Assembly (NCBI RefSeq): GCF_003096675.1
Contig: NZ_QEKW01000002.1
Span: 248,001-312,000, forward strand
Origin: Actinomycetospora cinnamomea
GTDB taxonomy: Bacteria > Actinomycetota > Actinomycetes > Mycobacteriales > Pseudonocardiaceae
Reading direction: 5' to 3'
Length of the DNA: 64,000 bases
A program made the position numbers and the translations under genes. Shown here piece by piece: positions 17,858 to 26,194 of the stretch. The notes beneath the pieces were generated by a model. The model saw only the letters and a program-made list of their open reading frames with translations, was not told the DNA's origin and ran no database searches. Positions within the stretch are counted from its first letter, which is position 1. Each line of letters opens with the position of its first letter.

Positions 17858-17967
17858 CCCACACCTCGCCCGCCGGCCGGCCCCCGCCCCGCGTGGGGGG
17901 TGACGCAGAGCAAGGTGGGGAGCGGTCGCCGATGCCGTGACCGGGCGCTCGGCGGCACCGTCGGCGC

Positions 17968-18669
17968 ATGGACATCACCCTGCGTCACTCGCCCACCGTC
18001 GAGGTGCGGGCCGCGCTGCGCGACCTCGCCCCGGTGATGGTCGGCCTGGCGCCCTTCGCGCTCCTGATCGGCGTGACCGGCGTCCGGTCCGGTGTCGGCG
18101 GCGGCACCGGGGTGCTCTCGTCCGCGGTCCTGCTCGGGGGGAGCGCGCAGCTCACCGGGCTCACGATGCTCGCCGGCGGCGCCGCACCGCTCGCGCTGGT
18201 CGCCGCGGTCACGCTCGTCAACGCGCGTTTCCTGCTCTACGCCGCGGCGATCGAGCCGAGCTTCCGCGACCAGCCGCGGTGGTTCCGGTGGGTCGGCCCG
18301 CAGTTCGTCGTCGACCCCACCTACGCGATGGTCACCCGCCGCGGCGATCTCGCCGACCCGGGCCGGTTCCGCCGCTACTGGCTGACCGCCGGCGTCGGGC
18401 TCGCCGCCGCCTGGGTGGGTCTGACGGTGCTGGGGGTCGTGCTCGCCCCCGTCCTCCCGGACTCGGCGGCCCTCGACGTCGCCGCGCCGGCGATGTTCCT
18501 GGCCGTGCTCGTCCCCCAGCTGCGCGCCCGGCCCGCCCGCGCCGGCGCGTCGGCCGCGGCCGTCACCGCCGTGGTCGCCTCACCCCTGCCCGACGGGATC
18601 GGCCTGCTGTGCGGCATCGCCGTCGGCGTGCTCGCGGCCACCCTCAGCGACCGGAGCCCGTCGTCATGA
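17968..18669 (+). CDS. azlC: AzlC-family branched-chain amino acid exporter, large subunit
   Basis: A 233-residue membrane protein of the AzlC family with several hydrophobic helices and the family pattern SSAVLLGGSAQLTGLTML followed by NARFLLYAAAIEP near residues 90-103. AzlC works with AzlD to export branched-chain amino acids or analogues. The gene is followed by azlD with an ATGA overlap. A ~110-bp spacer separates it from the LuxR regulator. The substrate is inferred from the family only; the pair is common and not tied to the C1 genes. Confidence 0.9.
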   Translation: MDITLRHSPTVEVRAALRDLAPVMVGLAPFALLIGVTGVRSGVGGGTGVLSSAVLLGGSAQLTGLTMLAGGAAPLALVAAVTLVNARFLLYAAAIEPSFRDQPRWFRWVGPQFVVDPTYAMVTRRGDLADPGRFRRYWLTAGVGLAAAWVGLTVLGVVLAPVLPDSAALDVAAPAMFLAVLVPQLRARPARAGASAAAVTAVVASPLPDGIGLLCGIAVGVLAATLSDRSPSS

Positions 18670-18989
18670 CCTCCACCCTGATCCTGCTCGCCGCGGCCGT
18701 CGCGACCTACGCGCTGCGGACCGTGCTCATCACCGTCGTGCCCGCCCACCGCCTGCCCGCAGCCCTGCGCCGGGGGCTGGGCCACCTCGCCCCGGCCGCC
18801 CTCGCCGCGCTCGTCGCGACGGCCGTCGTGGGCCGCGGCGGGCTGCCCGTGCTGTTCGTCCCCGGCCCGGTGCACGCCGCGCTCGTCGCCCTCGCCGTCG
18901 CCGCGCTCGTCGCGTGGCGGACCCGCAATCCCGCCCTGCCCGTCCTGGCCGCCGTCGCGGTCCTGCTCTGCTGGGAGGTCCTGCCGTGA
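18666..18989 (+). CDS. azlD: AzlD-family small transporter subunit
   Basis: A 107-residue protein with four hydrophobic helices, as usual for AzlD, starting MTSTLILLAAAVATYALRT and containing GLGHLAPAALAALVATA. It forms the small partner of AzlC. The ATG overlaps the azlC stop by 4 bp, and its own stop overlaps the GTG of the PIG-L gene, so the three genes are translationally coupled. Family assignment rests on size, helix pattern and the azlC neighbour. Confidence 0.88.
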   Translation: MTSTLILLAAAVATYALRTVLITVVPAHRLPAALRRGLGHLAPAALAALVATAVVGRGGLPVLFVPGPVHAALVALAVAALVAWRTRNPALPVLAAVAVLLCWEVLP

Positions 18990-19690
18990 CCCGCACCCTG
19001 CTCGGCGTCTGGGCCCACCCCGACGACGAGACGTTCCTGTCCTCCGGCCTGCTGCTCGACGCCCGTGCGCGCGGTGACCGGGTCGTGCTCGTGACCGCCA
19101 CCCGCGGCGAGCACGGCACCGACGACCCGGCCCGCTGGCCGCCGGACCGGCTCGGCGCCCACCGCGCCCGGGAGCTGGACGCCGCGCTCGCCGTCCTCGG
19201 CGTCACCGAGCACCGCTGGCTCGGCTACACCGACGGCACCTGCCCGCTCGTGCCCGAGCGGACGGCGGCCGAGCGGATCGCGGCGATCGTCGACGAGATC
19301 GGTCCGGACACGATCGTCACCTTCGGCCCCGACGGGGTGACCGGGCACGCCGACCATCGCGCCGTCGGGCGCTGGGCCCGCCGGGCCTGGCGGGCCGCGG
19401 CGCCCGGCGCCACGCTGCTCGAGGCGGTGCTGCCCCGCGGCTTCGCCCGTCGATTCGCGGAGATCAACGAGACGTTCGGCGTCTTCATGGACGGGCCGGC
19501 GCCCGAGGTCGAGGCGGACCTGCACCTGCGCCTCGACGGTGAGCGGCTGGACCGCAAGATCGCTGCGATGCTCGCGCAGGACAGCCAGACGCGGCGCCTC
19601 GTCGAGGGGGTCGGGCTCGCGACCTTCCGGAGCTGGTGGGCCGAGGAGGCGTTCGTCCGGCGAACGTTGGCCGGTGCGCAGGCGGCCTGA
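18986..19690 (+). CDS. PIG-L/LmbE-family deacetylase
   Basis: A 234-residue zinc-dependent deacetylase of the PIG-L family. The metal motif AHPDDE is at residues 10-15 and the second metal-binding histidines are in TGHADHR near residue 118. In actinobacteria members include MshB and Mca (mycothiol metabolism) and deacetylases acting on sugar amides. The segment TRGEHGTDDPARW differs from standard MshB and Mca, so the substrate is left open. The start is the GTG overlapping azlD. It ends 123 bp before the ADH gene and shows no signal peptide, so it acts in the cytosol. Confidence 0.85.
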   Translation: MTRTLLGVWAHPDDETFLSSGLLLDARARGDRVVLVTATRGEHGTDDPARWPPDRLGAHRARELDAALAVLGVTEHRWLGYTDGTCPLVPERTAAERIAAIVDEIGPDTIVTFGPDGVTGHADHRAVGRWARRAWRAAAPGATLLEAVLPRGFARRFAEINETFGVFMDGPAPEVEADLHLRLDGERLDRKIAAMLAQDSQTRRLVEGVGLATFRSWWAEEAFVRRTLAGAQAA

Positions 19691-19813
19691 CGGTGCTGAT
19701 CGATCGGGCGCCTCGTACTCCGAACGGAGCAAGACCGAACTCATCGGTCACCCTGCCGTCCCCCGCTGTCCGTCTGTAACGTGGGCAACCAAACGTCCTG
19801 AGAAGGGGGCAGC

Positions 19814-21118
19814 GTGGTCCTCGTCGACAGCGTGACCCGCGCGGGGGACTCGGTCATCGCGCGCCGCCGCCCCGAGGAGGCCCCGGTCGACGCGACCGTC
19901 TCCCCGACGCGGCGCCCGGCCGACCGGGCCGCGAGCCGTCCGCGCGCCGCCACGCCGCGGCTCGCGAAGTTCCACGTGCCGGAGATCCTCTTCGGGCCGG
20001 GGTCGCTGCCCGAGGCCGCGCACGCCGCGGTGCGCCTGGGCGCGCGGCGCCCGCTGCTCGTCACCGACCCCGGGCTCGTGGACGCCGGGTGGCCGGCACA
20101 GCTGTGCGCCCACCTCGCCGACGCCGGACTGCGCGCGTCGGTGTGGGACGGCGTCACGCCCAACCCGAAGGACCACGAGATCGCCGCGGGGCACCTGGCC
20201 TACCTCGAGCAGCGCTGCGACGTGATCGTCGCGCTCGGCGGCGGCTCGGTGATCGACGCGGCCAAGGGCATCGCGCTGCTCGCCGGCAACGGCGGCACCA
20301 TCCTCGACTACGAGGGCGTCGACCGGATGGCCCTGCCCATCCCGCCGCTGGTGATGGTGCCCTCGACCTCGGGCACCGGCGCCGACGTCTCGCAGTTCTG
20401 CATCGTCACCGACACCCGGCGCAACACCAAGATCACGATCCTGGGCCGCGCGCTGGTGCCCGACGTCTCGGTGGTCGACCCCCACCTGCTGGTCACCATG
20501 CCCGACTGGCTGAACGCGGCCACGGGGCTCGACGCGCTCACCCACGGCATCGAGGCCTACGTCTCCCGGGCGCACAACCCGTTGACCGACCACCACGCGC
20601 TGCAGGCCATCGCCCTGGTCGGCGAGCACCTCGAGCGCACGATGGACCACCCGTCCGAGGAGGCCGCGCGCACCTGCATGGCGCAGGCCGCCCTCGAGGC
20701 GGGGCTCGCGTTCACCAACGCGATCCTCGGGGCCGCCCACGCGATGAGCCACCAGGTCGGTGGCCTGCTCGACCTGCCGCACGGCGTCATCAACGGCGTG
20801 CTCCTGCCGCACGTGATCCGTTTCAACGCCGAGCCGGACCCCCACCGCTTCGTCCCGATCGCGCAGGCGCTGGGTCTGCCCGGCGACATCACGCCGGACT
20901 CGACGGCCGGCGCCGCGGAGGCCGCCGAGTGGGCCGCGTGCGAGGTCCGCCGCCTCGCCGACGAGCTCGGCGTGCCGAAGGGCCTGGGCGAGATCGGTGT
21001 CACCGAGTCCGACGTCGGGCTGCTCTCGGCGATGACGCTGGCCGACGCGTGCCTGTCGACCAACCCGCGCGAAGCAGACCAGGCCGACATCGAGACGCTG
21101 TTCCGGGCGGCGCTGTAG
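19814..21118 (+). CDS. Iron-containing alcohol dehydrogenase, ErcA-like
   Basis: A 434-residue group III alcohol dehydrogenase. The NAD-binding LGGGSVIDAAKG is at 141-152, and the four metal ligands fit the family spacing exactly: Asp240, His244, His309 and His323. The first ~50 residues are an Arg/Pro-rich extension absent from typical members. The gene leads a three-gene unit with a GAF histidine kinase and a LuxR-type response regulator, resembling the ErcA-ErcS organisation in which the dehydrogenase has a regulatory role in alcohol oxidation. A TAACGT element lies at 19777-19782, with GAGAAGGGGG before the GTG. It is only distantly like the Mno-type enzyme at 38519-39811. Confidence 0.88.
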   Translation: MVLVDSVTRAGDSVIARRRPEEAPVDATVSPTRRPADRAASRPRAATPRLAKFHVPEILFGPGSLPEAAHAAVRLGARRPLLVTDPGLVDAGWPAQLCAHLADAGLRASVWDGVTPNPKDHEIAAGHLAYLEQRCDVIVALGGGSVIDAAKGIALLAGNGGTILDYEGVDRMALPIPPLVMVPSTSGTGADVSQFCIVTDTRRNTKITILGRALVPDVSVVDPHLLVTMPDWLNAATGLDALTHGIEAYVSRAHNPLTDHHALQAIALVGEHLERTMDHPSEEAARTCMAQAALEAGLAFTNAILGAAHAMSHQVGGLLDLPHGVINGVLLPHVIRFNAEPDPHRFVPIAQALGLPGDITPDSTAGAAEAAEWAACEVRRLADELGVPKGLGEIGVTESDVGLLSAMTLADACLSTNPREADQADIETLFRAAL

Positions 21119-21140
21119 TGACCGTGTCTGGGGCTCCTGC

Positions 21141-22529
21141 ATGAGCAGCCGGATCTCCCCCGACCACCACGACCTCGACCAGCTCACCGGCATCCGGTCG
21201 GGCAAGCCCTCCTTCTACGTCGAGTACCTGGCCTCGGCCGAGCGGCTGCGCCGGGTGATCCACGCCCTCGACCGCATCTCGCGTGCGCTGGTGCGCACCA
21301 CCGAGGGCCCCGGCACGCTGGTGCGCTCGGTCGCCGAGGCGGCGGCCGACCACCTCACCGCGCACTGGGTGGTGTTCGCGCTGGCCGACGGCGCGCTGCC
21401 GGAGGCGGCGCCGCGCCACCTCGTGCTCGGGCCCGTGGGCGACGAGGTCGACGCCCACGACCCGTCGGTGCCGCCGTGGGTCGCAGCCCACCTCGACGCG
21501 GTGCGCTCGGGGCACGGGCATCGCCACGGCGCGTCCGGGCCCGACGAGCAGGACCCGCACCACCTGCACGTGCCGGTGCACCTCGACGGCGACGTCGTCG
21601 GCGAGATCGTCGCCTGGACCGGCGCCGAGCGGGCCATCGACGCCACCGACGCCTCGGTGCTGCGCGTCCTCGCGGGCCAGACCGCGGCCGCGTTGCAGAA
21701 CTCCGCGCTGCACCAGCGCACGATGCGGCTCTACGGCGAGGCCAGCCGGCACGCCGACGACCTCGCCGCGCGCAACGAGCAGCTCCAACGCACGCGGGAC
21801 GCGCTGACGGTCGCCCGCCAGCGCGAGGTCCTCGACTCCGAGCGCCACCGCATCGCCCGCGAGCTGCACGACTCGGTCACCCAGTACGCGCTGTCGGCCG
21901 GGATGCAGATCGAGGTCGTGCGCTCGGAGATCCGCGACGAGCGGCAGCGCGAGCGCCTCGAGACGGCGAAGGCACTGACCCGCCGCGCCGTCGAGCAGCT
22001 GCGGTCGGCGATCTACGCGCTCAACCACTCCGCCGACGACCGCGGACGCCAGTCGCTGCCGGCCATGCTCGAGGAGCTCTCCACGGTGCACATGCCGTCG
22101 GACCTGCGGGTGGAGGTGCGCATCGAGGGCCGCCCGGTGCCGCTGCCCTCGGCCGCCGAGCGCTCGCTGTTCCGCGTCGCCGGCGAGGCCCTGTTCAACG
22201 CGGCCGTCCACGCCGAGGCCGGCGTCGCCGTCGTGCGCCTGGCCTTCCGCAAGGACCGTCTCGTGCTCTCGGTGTCCGACGACGGCACCGGCGACCCCGA
22301 GCACGTGCGGCGCTCGCTGCGCGTCGCCGCCGCCGGCGACCTCGACGGCTCGCACCGCGGGCTGGTGAACATGGCCGACCGCGCCCGCGAGATCGGCGGC
22401 ACCCTGCGCATCCGCCGCGCGCCGCAGGGCGGCATCCGCGTCGAGGTCGGCGTCCCCCTGCCCCTGCCCGCCGCCGCCACGCCGGCGGGCGTCCCCGATC
22501 CCGCCGAGCCATCCGGGAGCCGGTCATGA
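21141..22529 (+). CDS. GAF-domain sensor histidine kinase (NarL-type partner)
   Basis: A 462-residue cytosolic kinase. A GAF-like sensor region (~35-190) contains SVAEAAADHLTAHW and GEIVAWTGAE. It is followed by a coiled-coil stretch (~195-235), a HisKA_3 dimerisation domain with the phosphorylated histidine in RIARELHDSVTQ, and an HATPase domain with FRVAGEALFNAAVHA and DDGTG. There are no membrane helices, so it senses a cytosolic signal, possibly an alcohol, aldehyde or redox state given the ADH just upstream. The gap from the ADH gene is 22 nt and the stop overlaps the response regulator ATG by 4 bp. The His-rich insert HGHRHG near residue 127 is unusual. Confidence 0.88.
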   Translation: MSSRISPDHHDLDQLTGIRSGKPSFYVEYLASAERLRRVIHALDRISRALVRTTEGPGTLVRSVAEAAADHLTAHWVVFALADGALPEAAPRHLVLGPVGDEVDAHDPSVPPWVAAHLDAVRSGHGHRHGASGPDEQDPHHLHVPVHLDGDVVGEIVAWTGAERAIDATDASVLRVLAGQTAAALQNSALHQRTMRLYGEASRHADDLAARNEQLQRTRDALTVARQREVLDSERHRIARELHDSVTQYALSAGMQIEVVRSEIRDERQRERLETAKALTRRAVEQLRSAIYALNHSADDRGRQSLPAMLEELSTVHMPSDLRVEVRIEGRPVPLPSAAERSLFRVAGEALFNAAVHAEAGVAVVRLAFRKDRLVLSVSDDGTGDPEHVRRSLRVAAAGDLDGSHRGLVNMADRAREIGGTLRIRRAPQGGIRVEVGVPLPLPAAATPAGVPDPAEPSGSRS

Positions 22530-23203
22530 CCGACATCCGTGTCCCCGCCCGCGCCACCGCCCGCCGGGGCGAGGTCCGCATCGTGCTGGTCGACGACCAC
22601 GCGATCGTCCGCCGGGGCCTGCGCTCCGTGCTCGAGCGCGAGCCGCAGTTCGCCATCGTCGGCGAGGCCTCCAGCGCGCCCGAGGCCCTCGCCGTCGTCG
22701 CGCACCAGCGGCCGTCGATCGTGCTGCTCGACCTCAAGCTCTCGACCAGCTCCGACTCCGAAGGCCTGCAGCTGTGCCGCCAGCTGACCCAGGCCCACCC
22801 CGGCGTCGGGGTGCTCGTGCTGACGACGTTCCTCGACGACCGGCTCGTCGTCGAGGCGGTGCACGCCGGGGCCCGGGGCTACGTGGTCAAGGACGTCGAC
22901 ACCACCGAGCTCACCGGCGCCATCCGCGCGGTCTCGCGCGGCGAGTCGGCGTTCGACTCGCGCTCCGCCGCCGCCGTCGTCCGCTCGCTCAACGGCCAGC
23001 AGCCCCACGGCGACCCGCTGACCGGCCGCGAGCTCGACGTCCTGCGCCTCCTCGCCCGCGGCATGTCCAACCGCACCATCGGCCGCGAGCTGTTCATCTC
23101 CGAGACGACGGTGAAGTTCCACGTCGGCAACCTCATGCGCAAGCTCGACGTCACCCGCCGCGCCGAGGCCGTCTACGCCGCCTCGAAGATGGGCCTGATC
23201 TAG
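22526..23203 (+). CDS. LuxR/NarL-type response regulator
   Basis: A 225-residue response regulator. The receiver domain (~17-135) has the acidic pair in VLVDDHAIVRRG, the phosphorylated Asp in IVLLDLKLS and the switch Lys in YVVKDVD. A C-terminal LuxR helix-turn-helix follows (LTGRELDVLRLLARGMS, ELFISETTVKFHVGNL). It is the partner of the GAF kinase that it overlaps and probably controls the ADH operon itself or other alcohol-oxidation genes such as mno. A cluster of three small hairpins follows the stop. Confidence 0.92.
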   Translation: MTDIRVPARATARRGEVRIVLVDDHAIVRRGLRSVLEREPQFAIVGEASSAPEALAVVAHQRPSIVLLDLKLSTSSDSEGLQLCRQLTQAHPGVGVLVLTTFLDDRLVVEAVHAGARGYVVKDVDTTELTGAIRAVSRGESAFDSRSAAAVVRSLNGQQPHGDPLTGRELDVLRLLARGMSNRTIGRELFISETTVKFHVGNLMRKLDVTRRAEAVYAASKMGLI

Positions 23204-23208
23204 GCACC

Positions 23209-23253
23209 GCACCTGCCGGTGCGAGCAATGCGGCTTTGCTGGCGTCAGACGCC
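23209..23253 (+). terminator. Hairpin cluster ending the ADH-kinase-regulator operon
   Basis: Three adjacent stem-loops follow the response regulator stop: GCACC/GGTGC (23209-23222), AGCAA/TTGCT (23224-23240) and GGCGTC/GACGCC (23241-23253). No T-run is present. They also lie beside a degraded gene, so a repeat-remnant origin is possible. Confidence 0.55.
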
Positions 23254-23268
23254 AGGATCGCCACATCC

Positions 23269-23628
23269 TCACCCGCGCGACACGCCGGGGCCGCGCGCTG
23301 ACGCGAGCTGCTCGACGTCCAGGTCGGCGCGGACGTCGGGGTGGGCGATCACCTCGATCGCAGCGATCCGCCGTCGGCGACGACGAGGTCGAAGGCGGAG
23401 AACACGCGCCCGCCCGGGGCGAACACCGCGCCGACCACCCCGCCCAGCAGCGCCGGGTGCGCGCGCCCCTCGCCCGGCCGCCGAACACCCGGGCGACGGC
23501 CTCCGCGCCGTGCACCGTCTCGGCGAGCTCGCGCGCGCGGCCCCGGTCCGCCTCCGCGCAGGCGCCGGCGGGGCCGCGCTGAAGAGCCGGCGGGACTCGT
23601 CGCCCGAACAGCGGCGAGCATCGCTCAC
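23269..23628 (-). pseudogene. Remnant of an ECF41/SigJ-type sigma factor C-terminus, frameshifted
   Basis: Three minus-strand frames hold consecutive fragments that line up with the SnoaL-like C-terminal domain of ECF41/SigJ-type sigma factors. The first fragment is AETVHGAEAVARVFGG, then ALLGGVVGAVFAPGGRV in a second frame, then RRIAAIEVIAHPDVRADLD in a third. Joined, they give the expected order (VHGAEAVAR, then a GAPG-like strand, then IAAIEVIADP). At least two frameshifts separate them and no sigma2/sigma4 domain is present, so the gene is decayed. No complete reading frame explains the stretch 23254-23634. The family assignment rests on fragment order and is moderately sure. Confidence 0.55.
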
Positions 23629-23634
23629 ACAGGC

Positions 23635-24174
23635 TCAGGGGAGAGGCGTCAGCAAGCGGTGGGGCCGGCGCAGGGCCCGGCTGACGGCGTCGTCGCGCTC
23701 CGGGCGCGTGCCGTCGTCGGCGTCCGGGTCGAGCGAGCGCGTCTCCAGCGACCCGGGTGCCGGCAGCGTCCCGCACGCCGGGCACATCCCACCTTCGGCG
23801 AGGTCGGCGCCGCCGGCGGGGCAGTCGGCGTGGCGGAAGCGCCGGCGCCCGCCGCCGGGACCCACGCGGTGCCGGTCGCCCCACCGGGCGAGCGTGAAGA
23901 GCGCGGGCCAGAGGTCGAGCCCCGCCTCGGTGAGCACGTACTCGTCGCGCCCGGGCGCGTAGGGACGCCGTTCGAGCACCCCGGCCTCGACGAGCGTGGC
24001 GAGCCGGTCGGAGAGCACGGCGCGCGGGACGTCGAGGTGGGCGCGCAGGTCGGCGAACCGGCGTACCCCGAAGAAGCAGTCGCGCAGCACGAGCAGCGTC
24101 CAGCGCTCGCCGAGGACCTCGAGGGCGCGGGCGAGGGCGCAGTCCTGGCGGTCGTAGTCACGGCCGAGCGGCAC
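23635..24174 (-). CDS. HxlR-family transcriptional regulator
   Basis: A 179-residue winged-helix regulator. The conserved start region RDYDRQDCALARALEVLG is followed by GERWTLLVLRDCFFGVRRF and the wing segment LERRPYAPGRDEYVLTEAG. A C-terminal part has CPACG and other cysteines that could bind metal. HxlR proteins often sense electrophiles through a Cys near the N-terminus, here Cys9. The GTG at 24174 is preferred over 24183 because the family usually begins M-P-L-x-RDY and a TAGGGT element sits 7 nt upstream. It is divergent from an MFS exporter, with a perfect operator between them, so it probably represses that gene and itself. Confidence 0.9.
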   Translation of the reverse strand: MPLGRDYDRQDCALARALEVLGERWTLLVLRDCFFGVRRFADLRAHLDVPRAVLSDRLATLVEAGVLERRPYAPGRDEYVLTEAGLDLWPALFTLARWGDRHRVGPGGGRRRFRHADCPAGGADLAEGGMCPACGTLPAPGSLETRSLDPDADDGTRPERDDAVSRALRRPHRLLTPLP

Positions 24175-24181
24175 GGGCCAC

Positions 24182-24227
24182 ACCCTAGCCGCTTTCGGTT
24201 CAATCAACGAACCGAACCTGTTAGCGT
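24182..24227. promoter_or_regulatory. Divergent HxlR/MFS promoters with 8-bp inverted-repeat operator
   Basis: The operator is TTCGGTTC, 7 nt, GAACCGAA (24194-24216), a perfect dyad. It lies between TAGGGT (minus strand, 24182-24187) for the regulator and TAGCGT (24222-24227) for the exporter, each 7-8 nt from a GTG, so both transcripts look leaderless. Binding would block both promoters. Confidence 0.75.
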
Positions 24228-24235
24228 CCGCACCC

Positions 24236-25627
24236 GTGACCACGGATGAGCGCCCCCGCGCCACCCTCGCCGTCGCCGGGACGGCCACCTTCCTCGCGCT
24301 CGTGGTCTTCACGGTGCCGCTCGCGACGTTGCCGTCGACGGCCACGGCGCTCGGCGCCGGGCCTGCGGCGCAGGCCTGGATCCTCAGCTCGATGAGCGTG
24401 GGCCTGGGCGTCGCGCTGCTGTCGGTCGGCGCGCTGGGCGACGACGTGGGGCGGCGCCGCGTCCTGGTGCTCGGCGCGCTGGTGGTGGCCGCGTCGTCGG
24501 TGCTCGGGGCCCTCGCGCCGTCCGCGCTCGTGCTCGTGGCCGCGCGCATCCTCCAGGGCGTCGGCGCCGCGGCCCTGGTCGCGTGCAGCCAGGGGCTGCT
24601 CGGCCACGCGTTCCCGGCCGGCACCCCGGCCGCGCGCACCGCCAGCAGCGTCTGGGGCGCGAGCCTCGGCGCGGGGATCGCCGCCGGCCCGTTCCTGGCC
24701 TCCGGTCTCGACCGCCTCGTCGGCTGGACCGGGGCCTACTGGGCGAGCGCGGTCGCGGCCGTCGTCCTGGCGCTGGTCGCCCGGTCGCTCGTGCCCGAGT
24801 CACGGGCCGCCCAGCCGCGCCCGATCGACCTGCCGGGCGTGCTCGTGCTCGCGGCCGGTCTCGCCGCACTGCTGGCCGGGCTCGTCGAGGGACGGGCGGG
24901 CTTCGATCGGCCGGTGGTCCTCGCGCTGGTCGGGGGCGGGGCCGCGCTGCTCGTGGCCTTCGTCGTGCTCGAGCGGCGGCGCGCGGCGCCGATGCTCGAC
25001 ATGGCCCTGTTCACGTCGCCGGCCTTCGTCGCCGCCACGGTCGGCGCGCTCGCGACCGGTACGGGGATCATCGCCACCACCTCGTTCCTGCCCACGGTCG
25101 TCGAGCGCGGGCTGGGCAGCACCGCGCTGGCCGGGGCGCTGCTGCTGTTCGCCTGGTCGGGCACGAGCGTCGTCACCGCCGTGCTCGCCCGGCGCCTGCC
25201 CGCCGCGTGGCCGGGGCGGCTGCAGATGGCCGCGGGCCTGCTGGTGGTCGCGGCCGGCCAGCTGCTGCTCTTCGGGCTGGCGACGGGCGACGCGCCCGCC
25301 TCGCTCGTCCCCGGCCTCGTGCTGGCGGGTGCGGCGAGCGGGGTGGTGAACGCCGCCCTCGGACGCGAGGCCGTGGCCAGCGTGCCACCCGGCCGCGGCG
25401 CGATGGGCGGGGGCGCCAACAACACCGCGCGCTACGTCGGGGCGGCGATCGGCGTCACGGTCATCGCCGTCGTGGCCACGCGCCCGTCCCTGGGCGGCGG
25501 CGCCCAGGGCCTCGTCGCGGGCTGGAACGACGCGCTGCCGATCTCGGCGGCGTTCACGCTGGTCGGGGCCGCCGCGGTGGCCGCCTGCCGACCCCGGCGG
25601 GTGCGGACCCCCGTGACCAGCGGGTGA
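24236..25627 (+). CDS. MFS efflux transporter (DHA2-like)
   Basis: A 463-residue major facilitator protein with about 14 hydrophobic segments, the motif-A-like GALGDDVGRRRVLVLGALV between helices 2 and 3 and a motif-C-like GASLGAGIAAGPFLASG. The number of helices fits the DHA2 drug:H+ antiporter type. Only a few charged residues occur inside the helices. The divergent HxlR gene and the operator in between point to induction by a toxic or reactive compound that the pump removes. The start is a leaderless GTG 8 nt after TAGCGT. The substrate is unknown. Confidence 0.88.
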   Translation: MTTDERPRATLAVAGTATFLALVVFTVPLATLPSTATALGAGPAAQAWILSSMSVGLGVALLSVGALGDDVGRRRVLVLGALVVAASSVLGALAPSALVLVAARILQGVGAAALVACSQGLLGHAFPAGTPAARTASSVWGASLGAGIAAGPFLASGLDRLVGWTGAYWASAVAAVVLALVARSLVPESRAAQPRPIDLPGVLVLAAGLAALLAGLVEGRAGFDRPVVLALVGGGAALLVAFVVLERRRAAPMLDMALFTSPAFVAATVGALATGTGIIATTSFLPTVVERGLGSTALAGALLLFAWSGTSVVTAVLARRLPAAWPGRLQMAAGLLVVAAGQLLLFGLATGDAPASLVPGLVLAGAASGVVNAALGREAVASVPPGRGAMGGGANNTARYVGAAIGVTVIAVVATRPSLGGGAQGLVAGWNDALPISAAFTLVGAAAVAACRPRRVRTPVTSG

Positions 25628-25659
25628 CGATCGCCGCCGGCCGGGGGAGGATCGCGGGC

Positions 25660-26184
25660 ATGGACAAGACGAAGCTCGCCGAGACCCAGGGTCCGCTCAA
25701 GTCGCAGTACAAGGAGGACCCCGAGGCGGCGGTCGTCACGCTCAAGGCCGACGGCGACGTCGACGGCTCGGGCATCGCCTGCCGGGTGCAGACCGCCCAG
25801 GCGATCGCGGAGGCCGGCCTGCACCCCGCCACCGGCGGCGACGGCACCCAGCTGTGCTCGGGCGACATGCTGCTCGAGGCCCTCGTCGCGTGCGCGGGTG
25901 TGACGCTGCGGGCGGTGTCGACGTCGATGGGCGTCGAGGTCCGGGGCGGCAGCGTGCACGCCGAGGGCGACCTCGACTTCCGTGGCACCCTCGGCGTGGC
26001 CAAGGACGCGCCGGTCGGGTTCCGCGAGATCCGCCTGCGCTTCGACCTCGACACCGACGCCGACGCCGACACCCTCGCGACGCTGCACAAGCTGACCGAG
26101 CGCTACTGCGTCGTCTTCCAGACCCTCGCGAAGCCGCCGGAGCTCTCCGTCGAGATGGCCCCGCGCCAGACCGCGAGCGCCTGA
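25660..26184 (+). CDS. OsmC/Ohr-family protein
   Basis: A 174-residue OsmC-family protein. The two redox cysteines are in LCSGDMLLEALVACAG near residues 66-80, with the typical helix between them, and the C-terminal YCVVFQTLAKPPELSV strand follows. OsmC proteins reduce organic hydroperoxides. It starts at the ATG at 25660, 32 nt after the MFS stop, preceded by GGGGGAGG, so it may share the HxlR-controlled transcript. That would fit a redox- or electrophile-stress function for the whole unit. The two Cys spacing is normal and no signal peptide is visible. Confidence 0.88.
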   Translation: MDKTKLAETQGPLKSQYKEDPEAAVVTLKADGDVDGSGIACRVQTAQAIAEAGLHPATGGDGTQLCSGDMLLEALVACAGVTLRAVSTSMGVEVRGGSVHAEGDLDFRGTLGVAKDAPVGFREIRLRFDLDTDADADTLATLHKLTERYCVVFQTLAKPPELSVEMAPRQTASA

Positions 26185-26194
26185 GGACGAGCGC

